The notes under the pieces are model-generated. The model had not been told where the DNA came from and ran no database searches. It was given only the letters and a program-made list of their open reading frames with translations. Below, in pieces: positions 5,639 to 13,132 of a DNA stretch of 16,733 bases. Numbering within the stretch: the stretch's first letter is position 1; every line of letters starts with the position of its first letter. The position numbers were made by a program, and so were the translations under genes. This DNA comes from CAZEZY01 sp964516635 (GTDB lineage Bacteria; Pseudomonadota; Gammaproteobacteria; Burkholderiales; Burkholderiaceae_C): positions 1 through 16,733 of the forward strand of contig CAZEZY010000045.1 of assembly GCA_964516635.1 (NCBI GenBank). The letters are read 5' to 3'.

Positions 5639-7734
5639 TTTCGACGATCTGACACCCTGATAGCTGGACGACCCCGTACCCGGTTGATCAATTGCTGAAC
5701 CCGCGCAGGCGGGGCTGGCGTGATCAGGCTCACGAAAACCATGATGGCAAACCCTACAGGGACGCCGAAGACGCCGGCCGAGATGGGCTGAATGCCCCAC
5801 CAGAGATCGATGGGGCCCGTGATGCCGAAGGCCGAGCGCAGCCAGGGCTGCGTGGTGGCCATGTAATAGAAGGTCACCCCCAGCCCGCCCAGCATGCCCA
5901 GGACCGCCGCGATACCGGTGGTCCTGCGCCAGAAAATACCCAGAACCAGTGCGGGGAAAAAGGCCGATGCGGCAATCGAGAACGCAGACGACACCAGGAA
6001 GAGGATATCGGCAGGCTTCTGGGCTGCCACATAGGCAGCCGCCAGCGCGACGACCAGCAGGAGCACTTTGGAAATCGTCACCCGACGGGCCGTGGCCGCG
6101 TGGGGATCGATCATCTTGTAATACAGATCGTGACTCAGGGCGTTGGCAATGGTGAGCAGCAGGCCATCGGCCGTCGAAAGCGCGGCGGCGAGGCCTCCTG
6201 CCGCCACCAGTCCGGCAATGACATAAGGCAAACCCGCAATTTCAGCGGTGGCCAGCACGATGATGTCGGTGCCGATCGAGATCTCGTTGAGTTGCAGCAA
6301 ACCGTCTCGGTTGACATCGCGCACACTCAGCAGGCCCGCGTCCACCTGGCTCCAGGCGGAGACCCACTGTGGCAAGTGGTCGAACGGCGTGCCCACCAGC
6401 ACGTTGAACACCTCGAACTTCACCAGCACCGCCAGGGCCGGTGCGGTGAAGTAAAGCAGGCTGATGAAGATCAGTGACCAGGTCACCGACTGACGCGCCT
6501 GTTTCACGTCGGGCACCGTGTAGTAACGCATCAGGATGTGAGGCAGGGCAGCCGTCCCCAGCATGAGGCAGAACACCAGCGCCAGAAAGTTGCGGCGGGA
6601 CTCGGTGAACCGCTGCTGCTCTTCCGCGGTGCCATCGGGGTTGCCGGCAAAAGCCTGGGCATGCGGCTGCATCCCGTTGAGTGGCTGGGACTTGGCCTGC
6701 GCTTCTGCGAGCTGGCGCGTCCACAAAGCCACGGCACTCGCCTCGTCACGGGGCAGGCGCGACAGCTCTTTTTCGGCCTCGGCCACCTCGGAAGCCAGAC
6801 CGTCGAAGGCCCGCAGGGCTTCAAGGTATTGCTCAGCCAGGAATCGGTCGTACTGAAGGGCGGCAATCGGATCCTTCAACTTGTCTTCGAGCACACCAGC
6901 CCGATGTCGGTAGATCATCTGCACCTGGATTTCGGCCTCGTCTTCGGTCAGCTCCTTCTCGCGCTCGGTGATCTTTTCCAGTTGCTTGCCATAGATCAGT
7001 TGCGGAACGGGAAAGTCCGTCTGCTTGATCGACAGCCAGACCACCGGCAGCAGGTAGGCAATGATCAGCACGATGTACTGAGCCACCTGGGTCCAGGTGA
7101 CGGCACGCATGCCCCCCAGGAAGGAACACACGAGAATCCCCCCCAAACCCAGAAAAACGCCCACTTCGAAGGCCACACCCGTCAAGCGGGAGGTGATGAG
7201 GCCCACCCCGTAAATCTGCGCCACCACATAGATGAACGAACACACGATGGCGGCGAAGATACCCAGCAGACGCGGCCAACGCCCCCCGTAACGTTCGGCC
7301 AGGAAATCGGGGATGGTGAAGCGACCGAAACGCCGCAGGTATGGCGCCAGCAGCAGGGCCACCAGACAGTAACCGCCGGTCCAGCCCAGGACAAAAGCCA
7401 GACCGTTGTAGCCTTGCACGTAGAGGGTGCCGGCGAGTCCGATGAAGGAAGCGGCCGACATCCAGTCGGCTCCCGTCGCCATGCCGTTGTACACCGCGGG
7501 CACACGTCGCCCCGCCACGTAGTATTCGACCGGGTCGATGGTCCGGCTCATGATGCCGATCGTGGCGTAGACACCAATGGTCGCCAGCATGAAGATCATG
7601 CCGATCCACGGTCGGGGCAACCCCATCTGCTCGAGGATGGCCAGGGCCAACACGAACAGAAAAAACAGCAGGGTGTACCAGATGTACACCTTGTCGAGTT
7701 GCCGGCGGAAGACGCGCTGGGTGACGGCGTTCAT
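5635..7734 (-). CDS. Sodium/solute symporter, VC_2705 type, with soluble insert and EF-hand loop
   Basis: An inner-membrane Na+-coupled carrier of the SSS (SLC5) family; acetate or another small monocarboxylate is the likely substrate by family and context, not proven. The 699-residue protein is longer than the 500-550 usual for ActP or PutP. About 13 hydrophobic segments are visible. The family blocks are present: WMSAASFIGLAGTLY (91-105), the proline-rich core near APYLRRFGRFTIPDFLAERYG, and AGLVAAGGLAAALSTADGLLL (507-527). Residues about 238-380 are a charged, helix-rich soluble insert between membrane segments. Residues 473-484 (DVNRDGLLQLNE) fit a canonical EF-hand calcium loop. ATG 7734 begins 1 base after the DUF4212 stop; an upstream in-frame start at 7779 lies inside that gene and is rejected. 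The stop overlaps the rpsF promoter and no terminator is visible. Confidence 0.92.
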   Translation of the reverse strand: MNAVTQRVFRRQLDKVYIWYTLLFFLFVLALAILEQMGLPRPWIGMIFMLATIGVYATIGIMSRTIDPVEYYVAGRRVPAVYNGMATGADWMSAASFIGLAGTLYVQGYNGLAFVLGWTGGYCLVALLLAPYLRRFGRFTIPDFLAERYGGRWPRLLGIFAAIVCSFIYVVAQIYGVGLITSRLTGVAFEVGVFLGLGGILVCSFLGGMRAVTWTQVAQYIVLIIAYLLPVVWLSIKQTDFPVPQLIYGKQLEKITEREKELTEDEAEIQVQMIYRHRAGVLEDKLKDPIAALQYDRFLAEQYLEALRAFDGLASEVAEAEKELSRLPRDEASAVALWTRQLAEAQAKSQPLNGMQPHAQAFAGNPDGTAEEQQRFTESRRNFLALVFCLMLGTAALPHILMRYYTVPDVKQARQSVTWSLIFISLLYFTAPALAVLVKFEVFNVLVGTPFDHLPQWVSAWSQVDAGLLSVRDVNRDGLLQLNEISIGTDIIVLATAEIAGLPYVIAGLVAAGGLAAALSTADGLLLTIANALSHDLYYKMIDPHAATARRVTISKVLLLVVALAAAYVAAQKPADILFLVSSAFSIAASAFFPALVLGIFWRRTTGIAAVLGMLGGLGVTFYYMATTQPWLRSAFGITGPIDLWWGIQPISAGVFGVPVGFAIMVFVSLITPAPPARVQQLINRVRGRPAIRVSDRRN

Positions 7735-7735
7735 G

Positions 7736-8011
7736 TCAATGCTCGTGCGTCTCTTCCGGGGTGGCGGACTCTTCCACACCGTGCTCGTCGTCCAGTCGGT
7801 TCATGTACCAGGCGTAATAGGCGATGATGGCGGCGTAAACCAGCAAACCGCCCTGGGCAGACATCCAGAAGCTGAAGGGCCATCCAAAAAACAGGAAGGA
7901 AAGCTCCCGGGCAAAAAAGGTCAGAACAAAAGAGACCAGAAACCAGATCAGAAGCAGCCACAGCGTCAGCCGCCGGATTCGCTTCCAGTAGGGGTGGCGA
8001 TCAGGATGCAT
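7736..8011 (-). CDS. DUF4212 protein, small subunit paired with the symporter
   Basis: A 91-residue inner-membrane protein with a basic N-terminus (HPYWKRIRRLT), a first membrane helix about 14-34, a second about 47-70, and an acidic His/Glu-rich tail. The pattern WKRIRRLTLWLLLIWFLVSF, FGWPFSFWMSAQGG and AYYAWYMNRLD is that of DUF4212, a family routinely encoded just before VC_2705-type symporters and thought to be an accessory subunit. Gene order here agrees: it ends one base before the symporter ATG. ATG 8011 overlaps the preceding TPR gene by 11 bases. The frame is open to an ATG at 8044, but those 11 residues lie inside the TPR gene and are unlike the family. Confidence 0.9.
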   Translation of the reverse strand: MHPDRHPYWKRIRRLTLWLLLIWFLVSFVLTFFARELSFLFFGWPFSFWMSAQGGLLVYAAIIAYYAWYMNRLDDEHGVEESATPEETHEH

Positions 8012-8606
8012 GGGAAGGCTCCCCGGCCACGTACAGGTCGGCATAAGCGACTTCGAGCCGTTCGGCCACCCGGGGCTCGAAACGACCCAGATGATCGATC
8101 AGACGCCTGACCTCGCTCGGGTGATTCAGGTCTGCGTGGGCATGCACCATCTCTTCGAATCCATGCGGACTCCAGGGCTGCAAGGCCACGTTTCTGGCCA
8201 GGGCATCGAGGGCTTCAGGCAGGCGCCCGAGGCGCCGGAGTGCGCAACCCAGCCCGTACCAGGCGGTATCGAGTGTCGGTGAGAGCTCGACGGCACGGGC
8301 AAACGAGGTCGCGGCTTGCTCAGGCTGGTTCAACTGGTCCTGCAGGTAACCCAGGTTGAACCAGGCCGCTGCCTCCATCGGAGAACGGCGCACCACCCGT
8401 TTCTGCCAGCCTAGGGCTGCCTGCAACCTGCCTTCCCGGGCTCTGACAAAAGCCATGGCCGACAGGGCCTGAGGGTGAAGGGGCTGCACCCGGTGAATCG
8501 CGAACCAGCAGGATGTCTCGAACCGACGCGCACCGGCACAGGATGCCGCGCGTGCCGCGAGGGTCAGCCATCCCGGATCACCTGAAAGCCTGGCCACGAA
8601 ACTCAA
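8001..8606 (-). CDS. TPR-repeat protein, probable TTG start
   Basis: A 201-residue protein of unknown role with tetratricopeptide repeats. Clear repeats run from about residue 45 to 150: HPQALSAMAFVRAREGRLQAAL, EAAAWFNLGYLQDQLNQPEQAATSFARAVELSPT and DTAWYGLGCALRRLGRLPEALDALARNVALQP. No signal peptide or membrane helix is evident, so it is probably a cytoplasmic scaffold. The frame extends to 8831, but the extra 75 residues overlap the preceding gene and are Pro/Gly/Asp-rich shadow sequence. TTG 8606 shares its bases with the upstream TGA (TTGA) and has GGAG 8 bases before it; GTG 8612 and GTG 8597 are alternatives. It overlaps DUF4212 by 11 bases. Its place in the symporter operon suggests a role in assembling or regulating the transporter. 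Confidence 0.75.
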   Translation of the reverse strand: MSFVARLSGDPGWLTLAARAASCAGARRFETSCWFAIHRVQPLHPQALSAMAFVRAREGRLQAALGWQKRVVRRSPMEAAAWFNLGYLQDQLNQPEQAATSFARAVELSPTLDTAWYGLGCALRRLGRLPEALDALARNVALQPWSPHGFEEMVHAHADLNHPSEVRRLIDHLGRFEPRVAERLEVAYADLYVAGEPSHAS

Positions 8607-8911
8607 CGACACAACTCCATGCCTGCATCGACGCAGAACCGGATCTTGAGCACGGTGGCCAGAATCCAGACCAGCGCCGTCAGGCCCAGGGCCATCTTCA
8701 GGTGATGCCGGGCATGCACCCATCGGGATGTCAGTCGGGACACCAGCCACACTGGCGGCGCAGACAGGGTCGTCAACACCCAAAGGAAGGGGTTGCCTGC
8801 CGTCTGCCCCGGGTTCAGCCGACTCAGCCACGCACCCAGCAGCCAGCGCCCGATCAGCGAGAGCAAGGCAACTTCGGCAAGGAGCTTGACGGCGGTGACG
8901 ATGAAGAGCAT
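8603..8911 (-). CDS. Small three-helix membrane protein, YggT-like pattern
   Basis: I do not recognise this 102-residue protein with certainty. It has hydrophobic segments at about 3-26, 42-61 and 74-92, with NPFLWVLTTLSAPPVWLVSRLTSRWV and a basic loop between the last two. This resembles the NPFYRLLQLITRPF... layout of YggT-type small inner-membrane proteins, but the likeness is loose. Met at 8911 is chosen because the hydrophobic helix starts there. The frame runs to 9022, but those residues look like non-coding sequence. Ribosome site is poor (AGGG 13 bases upstream). It is the first gene of the operon with the TPR protein, DUF4212 and symporter, and it ends in a TTGA overlap with the TPR gene. 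Confidence 0.7.
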   Translation of the reverse strand: MLFIVTAVKLLAEVALLSLIGRWLLGAWLSRLNPGQTAGNPFLWVLTTLSAPPVWLVSRLTSRWVHARHHLKMALGLTALVWILATVLKIRFCVDAGMELCR

Positions 8912-8921
8912 GAACGACTTT

Positions 8922-8932
8922 CTACCCTGTAG
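8922..8932. promoter_or_regulatory. Palindromic motif in the divergent intergenic region
   Basis: CTACCCTGTAG has perfect four-base arms (CTAC/GTAG). It lies 11 bases upstream of the small membrane protein ATG and about 160 bases upstream of the divergent CBS-DUF294 gene. A similar 11-mer, CTACCCCTTAC, occurs upstream of the sensor operon (8 of 11 positions identical). It is a candidate operator only. Confidence 0.2.
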
Positions 8933-9021
8933 CTTAACGGCAGAGCCACGGGGACCTGCACCTTTGAACAGCCCGTGAAAACCCTGAACGCGCGCCCCCG
9001 CGGCGGATGACCGCCAGAACA

Positions 9022-9050
9022 TTGACGAAGAACAAGCCTCGGGACATCAT
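9022..9050 (+). promoter_or_regulatory. Possible promoter for the CBS-DUF294 gene
   Basis: TTGACG (9022-9027) and CATCAT (9045-9050) are 17 bases apart, and the ATG is at 9091. A second possible -10, TAGGAT at 9058-9063, lacks a partner. No good ribosome site precedes the ATG. The 179-base stretch 8912-9090 otherwise holds only the motif at 8922-8932. Confidence 0.35.
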
Positions 9051-9090
9051 CAAAGTGTAGGATGAACGGTCTTCAAGCCCACCCGCACCC

Positions 9091-10548
9091 ATGGCAGAAC
9101 AACCCCAGCCCCGAAGCGCCGACAACTACATCAACCTGATCACCACCCCGGTCAGGACCCTGATCAAACGCACGGCCATTTCACTGCCTCCGCAGACGCC
9201 GATCATGGCAGCGGCACAGACCATGCGCGACCAGCGGGTGTCGTCGGTGCTGATTGTTCAGGACGGTGTGCTGTTCGGACTCATCACCGATCGCGATCTT
9301 CGCAATCGGGTGGTGGCCGCCGGGCTGGATACCCAGCGCCCGATCATGGAGATCGCCACGCTGGCGCCCATGACCATCGACATTCATCGGCATGCGTTCG
9401 ATGCCCTGCTCATGATGGCCCGGCACAACATCCACCACGTACCCGTGATGAATGGCCAGGAAGTGGCGGGCATGATCACGAGCACCGACCTGACCGAGCA
9501 ACAGAGCAACTCGGCGGTGTATCTGGCCGGGGCGATCTACAAGCAGACGACGGTCGAAGGGCTGATTGAAACGAGCGGCCGCATCAAGCAACTGCAGCAG
9601 AACCTCGCAGCCGCCGAGGCCAGCGCCTTCAGCACCGGGCATATCGTGTCGGCGATCACCGACGCCCTGACTTCCCGCCTCCTGCAACTCGGCGAGCTGA
9701 AGCTGGGCCCGCCTCCCGTCGATTTCGCCTGGGTGGCTGCGGGATCGCAGGGGCGCAACGAGCAGACCGCCAAGTCGGATCAGGACAACTGCATGATCCT
9801 CGACGATGCCTACGATCCTGCGGTGCATGGGGACTATTTCAAGGCGTTGTCACAGTTCGTTTGCGATGGCCTCCATGCCTGCGGCTATGTGTATTGCCCG
9901 GGCGAGATGATGGCCATGACCGACGACTGGCGCCAACCCCTGAAGAAATGGCGGCAGTACTTTCACCGCTGGATCGATCAGCCCGACCCCAAGGCCCTGA
10001 TGCTCACCTGCGTGTTCTTTGATCAGCGATTCGTTTACGGTCGGCAGCAACTGCTGGACACCTTGCGCACGGAAGTGCTGGAGCGCACTCGCAGTCAGCG
10101 CCTCTTCCTGGCCTTCATGGTGGGCAATGCGATCATGCACCAGCCGCCTCTGAACTGGCTGGGCAACCTGTCCCTGATCAAGGGCGGGGATCACGACGGC
10201 ACCATCGACCTGAAACACACCGGGATCGTGCCGATCATCGATCTGGCCAGGGTGTATGCCCTTGCGGGCGGCTCGCCAGCCGTGAACACCCGGGAGCGGC
10301 TGGAAAACGCCGCCGCCAGCGGCGAGATCAGTGAACAGCGGGTTCGCGACCTGCTCGATGCCCTGGAATACCTGAGCACCCTGCGTCTGCAGCACCAGGC
10401 CCGCCGCATGTCGGATGGCCACGCCGCCGACAACTACCTCAGGCCGGACGAACTGTCCAACTTCGAACGTGGCCACCTGAAAGAGGCTTTTGCGGTGGTC
10501 AAGAGCCTCCAGGGGGCGCTGGCCCACCGGTACCCGATGAGCCGCTGA
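9091..10548 (+). CDS. CBS-pair DUF294 putative nucleotidyltransferase, no cNMP domain
   Basis: A 485-residue soluble protein. Two CBS domains occupy about 18-138 (SLPPQTPIMAAAQTMRDQRVSSVLIV with LITDRDLRNRVV, then HAFDALLMMARHNIHHVPVM with GMITSTDLTE) and probably bind an adenine nucleotide. A helical linker of about 150-200 leads to the DUF294 putative nucleotidyltransferase domain with GSQGRNEQTAKSDQDN (218-233), in which the Gly-Ser and Asp230/Asp232 correspond to the nucleotidyltransferase metal site as in GlnD. The helical DUF294 C-terminal domain follows (about 330-480). Many family members are over 600 residues with an N-terminal cyclic-nucleotide-binding domain; that part is missing here and nothing like it lies upstream. 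The gene is divergent from the symporter operon and converges on the exonuclease gene with only 18 bases between stops. Substrate unknown. Confidence 0.88.
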   Translation: MAEQPQPRSADNYINLITTPVRTLIKRTAISLPPQTPIMAAAQTMRDQRVSSVLIVQDGVLFGLITDRDLRNRVVAAGLDTQRPIMEIATLAPMTIDIHRHAFDALLMMARHNIHHVPVMNGQEVAGMITSTDLTEQQSNSAVYLAGAIYKQTTVEGLIETSGRIKQLQQNLAAAEASAFSTGHIVSAITDALTSRLLQLGELKLGPPPVDFAWVAAGSQGRNEQTAKSDQDNCMILDDAYDPAVHGDYFKALSQFVCDGLHACGYVYCPGEMMAMTDDWRQPLKKWRQYFHRWIDQPDPKALMLTCVFFDQRFVYGRQQLLDTLRTEVLERTRSQRLFLAFMVGNAIMHQPPLNWLGNLSLIKGGDHDGTIDLKHTGIVPIIDLARVYALAGGSPAVNTRERLENAAASGEISEQRVRDLLDALEYLSTLRLQHQARRMSDGHAADNYLRPDELSNFERGHLKEAFAVVKSLQGALAHRYPMSR

Positions 10549-10566
10549 CCCCCCGGAGCCGCCCGC

Positions 10567-12762
10567 TCAGTATTTGAGACGGGCGTAGTAGGTCTGCTGG
10601 GCGGCGGTGCGGGCTTCCCCGAGGGTGTGGATGCCCTTTTCGGCGAGCAACGGGATCAGCTTGAGAAACACCTCGGCGGTCACCATGGCGTCGCCCATGG
10701 CGGTGTGGCGGCCAATCACCGTGACATTGAATCGCTCGGCAATCGCTTCCAGGCGGTGCGAGTCCTGGTTCGGATGGATCACGGCCGAAAGCAGCAGTGT
10801 GTCGAGCACCGGCTGATCGAACACCAGCCCGGTGGCCTTTTCCTTGAGTTGCAGGAAACGCATGTCAAAGGCGGCGTTGTGGGCCACCAGCACGGTGTCC
10901 TGGGCAAACGCATGGAAGGCCGGTAGCACCTCGGTGATGCGAGGCTGGCCGGCCACCATGTCGGGCGTGATGCCATGGATGGGAATGGAGGCAGGCGGAA
11001 TCGACCGGCCTGGATCGACCAGTTGATCAAAACATTCCTGCTTGAGCAGCTTGCCATTGAAAATGCGAGCCGCACCGATCTGGATGATCTCGTCACCCTG
11101 CGCCGGATTGAGACCGGTGGTTTCGGTGTCGAAAACGGTGTAGGCCAGGTCGGTGAGTGGCATGTCCTCCAGCGCCTGGCTGCTCGGCGTGCTGCGGAAC
11201 AGGTCGAAGTCGTAGTACTCGGGCCGGCTTTCGGTGCGCACATAGGCGGCAGCGTCGAGCTGCTCCTGCGGGGCAGCAGCAGGCAGCAGGAAACGGAAAC
11301 ACGAACGCTGAGTGGCACGGTCACGCTCGAACCAGAATGCCCCCGAATGCCTTTCGACCACATCGCGTACCGACAGGGACGAGATCTCCTGCCCCACCCG
11401 CATCGAATCCATTTCCCAGCCCATGGCGGTCTCGGTGCTGACCGCCGGGCCTTGCCAGACCAGATCCAGCTCGACTTTGTGCTGCCCCTGTGAAGCCGGC
11501 TGCAAGCGCAAGGCCACCGAACGGATGTCGAACGCCTCCTTGAGCCTGGCCGACAGGAACAGCAGGGCCTGCAAGATGGAAAAGCTCTCGATGCGCAACC
11601 AGAGCTGGGCGTCCACGCCCTCGTCGGCCACCGCCAGGCCCAACGCTTCCTCGATGCGACGCGAAGCAGCCGACACCAGATCGGCACCCAGCATTTCCTC
11701 CATGGGCCAGCGGGTCTTGAGGCTGTCGGCGGATTCGCTGACCAGGGTATGGATCCGTTGCGACATCCCTTCCACCTCTTCTCTGACCACACCCAGGAAG
11801 CGCTCGCGCATCGGCGCTTCCAGATCGGGATAGTCGAGCATTTCCACCGCTGCCTTGATGTTGGCCAGTGCTGCCCGGCTGCCTTCGGTCAGGCCCAGCA
11901 GCAGTCGCTCCCGTGCCGATTCCTGATCGAAATCGCGGGTGATGTTCTCCAGCATGAGCACAAAACCGGCCAGCCTGCCGGGCGCATCGGCCTCCTCTGC
12001 GGCCGCCGTGGCACGCACTGGCGCCATCTGGACACGCAGCAACTGCCCCGCACGGGTGGTGGTGACAAACTGGGCGGTGGGGTGTGCGGCGCCCCGGTGC
12101 AACCGCTGCTGCACACTCTCCAGCGCGTGGGCCACCAGTTTGCGGTCGAAAGCGGTGTAGATGGACCGACCGATGCCGATCAGTTCCGCCCCGTCAGCCA
12201 GCCGGGGCGCTGCCGACATCGCCCGGAACTGCATGCGCGCCCGGTTGTTGTACAGGAGGATGCGGCCATCGAGATTGCAGACCACCACACTCTGTGTCAG
12301 CTCGGACATCAGGGCCGCCAGCCGGGATTTTTCCTGTTCGATGCCCTGCGCCGCCGCCTTCACCTTTTCATCCATCTCCCGCCGAAGGTCTTCCCGCTGG
12401 CCCACCAGCTGGTTGAACAGCTTGGCCAGTTCACGGGTTTCGATATTGCCCTTCGGACGCAGCTCCCGCACCACATCGGTCCGCAGCAGCACCCGGGCTT
12501 CCTCGGCCAGTTGCACCGAAGGGGTGATCCAGTGGTCGAACCACCGTTTCAGGCCCCATGCAATGGCAGCCATCCCCGCTGCCCAGGTGAGACTGACCAA
12601 AACCAGACGCTCACCGATGAGGGACCAGACCGCTTCACGCGCTTCGGCTTCGAGCGTCGAGCCGATGAGCCAGAACGTGAGCAGCAACCACGCCACGGAA
12701 ACGGCTGCCGCCACCCCCAGCAGCCACCACAGACGTCGATCGGTTCGGCGGGGGCCTGCCAT
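10567..12762 (-). CDS. Membrane pseudokinase fused to DEDDh 3'-5' exonuclease
   Basis: A 731-residue inner-membrane protein. Order: two membrane helices (about 11-33 and 50-71) with a short loop, a HAMP-like linker (about 75-135), a PAS-like domain (about 148-275: LTQSVVVCNLDGRILLYNNRA), a histidine-kinase-like region (about 280-495), then a DnaQ-type exonuclease (about 537-710). The exonuclease keeps all five residues: Asp545 and Glu547 in FDTETTG, Asp633 in AHNAAFDMRF, His686 and Asp691 in HTAMGDA. The kinase part looks dead. TEGSRAAL sits where an H-box HELRTPL would be, putting Glu293 at the His position, and no DxGxG or GTGLG box is seen, though ERHSGAFWFE...FRFLLP keeps the fold's end. 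The ATG is 1 base after the response-regulator stop. It is probably a sensor controlling an exonuclease at the membrane; substrate unknown. Confidence 0.88.
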   Translation of the reverse strand: MAGPRRTDRRLWWLLGVAAAVSVAWLLLTFWLIGSTLEAEAREAVWSLIGERLVLVSLTWAAGMAAIAWGLKRWFDHWITPSVQLAEEARVLLRTDVVRELRPKGNIETRELAKLFNQLVGQREDLRREMDEKVKAAAQGIEQEKSRLAALMSELTQSVVVCNLDGRILLYNNRARMQFRAMSAAPRLADGAELIGIGRSIYTAFDRKLVAHALESVQQRLHRGAAHPTAQFVTTTRAGQLLRVQMAPVRATAAAEEADAPGRLAGFVLMLENITRDFDQESARERLLLGLTEGSRAALANIKAAVEMLDYPDLEAPMRERFLGVVREEVEGMSQRIHTLVSESADSLKTRWPMEEMLGADLVSAASRRIEEALGLAVADEGVDAQLWLRIESFSILQALLFLSARLKEAFDIRSVALRLQPASQGQHKVELDLVWQGPAVSTETAMGWEMDSMRVGQEISSLSVRDVVERHSGAFWFERDRATQRSCFRFLLPAAAPQEQLDAAAYVRTESRPEYYDFDLFRSTPSSQALEDMPLTDLAYTVFDTETTGLNPAQGDEIIQIGAARIFNGKLLKQECFDQLVDPGRSIPPASIPIHGITPDMVAGQPRITEVLPAFHAFAQDTVLVAHNAAFDMRFLQLKEKATGLVFDQPVLDTLLLSAVIHPNQDSHRLEAIAERFNVTVIGRHTAMGDAMVTAEVFLKLIPLLAEKGIHTLGEARTAAQQTYYARLKY

Positions 12763-12763
12763 G

Positions 12764-13132
12764 TCAGGCTCCCAGCATGCTGCGAACCTTCTCCACGAGT
12801 TCCCGGGTGGAGAAGGGTTTGGTCATGTAGGCGTCCACCCCGAGCGCCAGGCCTTTGGCCACATCGGTGTCACGACCCTTGGCGGTCAGCATGAGGATGC
12901 GGGTGGATTTGACGGCATCGTGTGCGCGGATTTCCTGGCAGACCTCGAACCCGGTCTTGCGAGGCATCATCACGTCGAGCAGCACGAGGTCAGGCCGGTG
13001 TTCGACGATCGCATCGATCGCCTCCTGGCCGTCCCGGGCCAGCTTGACCTCGTATCCCTCACGCTTCATCAGGAACTCCAGTGAAATCAGGATGTTGGGT
13101 TCGTCATCGGCAATCAGAATGGTGGCTCTCAC
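12764..13132 (-). CDS. Receiver-only response regulator
   Basis: A 122-residue stand-alone CheY-like receiver domain with no output domain. The acidic pair Asp9-Asp10 (IADDEPN), phospho-acceptor Asp53 (LVLLDVMMP), Thr83 (MLTAKG) and Lys105 (YMTKPF) are all present, so it should be phosphorylatable. Its ATG overlaps the stop of the symporter-kinase (ATGA), marking that kinase as its likely phosphodonor. Its stop lies one base before the pseudokinase-exonuclease ATG. With no DNA-binding part it may pass phosphate on, act as a phosphate sink, or bind a target protein; the exonuclease fusion encoded next is the obvious candidate. It is not a CrbR-type regulator, since those carry a LuxR-type helix-turn-helix. 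Confidence 0.93.
   Translation of the reverse strand: MRATILIADDEPNILISLEFLMKREGYEVKLARDGQEAIDAIVEHRPDLVLLDVMMPRKTGFEVCQEIRAHDAVKSTRILMLTAKGRDTDVAKGLALGVDAYMTKPFSTRELVEKVRSMLGA

Noticed and set aside
6538..7827. 429-codon plus-strand open frame
   Set aside because: Antisense of the symporter and DUF4212 genes; low-complexity Gln/Gly/His composition.
8607..8831. N-terminal extension of the TPR gene
   Set aside because: Overlaps the small membrane protein gene, and the Pro/Gly/Asp-rich translation is shadow sequence.
10549..10566. Terminator between the convergent DUF294 and exonuclease genes
   Set aside because: The 18-base gap has no stem followed by a T-run on either strand.
10567..12762. 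Calling the fusion the replicative DNA polymerase III epsilon subunit (dnaQ)
   Set aside because: Exonuclease motifs match, but the membrane helices, PAS-like and kinase-like parts and the operon with a sensor kinase do not fit a replisome subunit.
12764..13132. Calling the receiver gene crbR
   Set aside because: CrbR/ErdR regulators carry a LuxR-type DNA-binding domain; this protein stops after the receiver.
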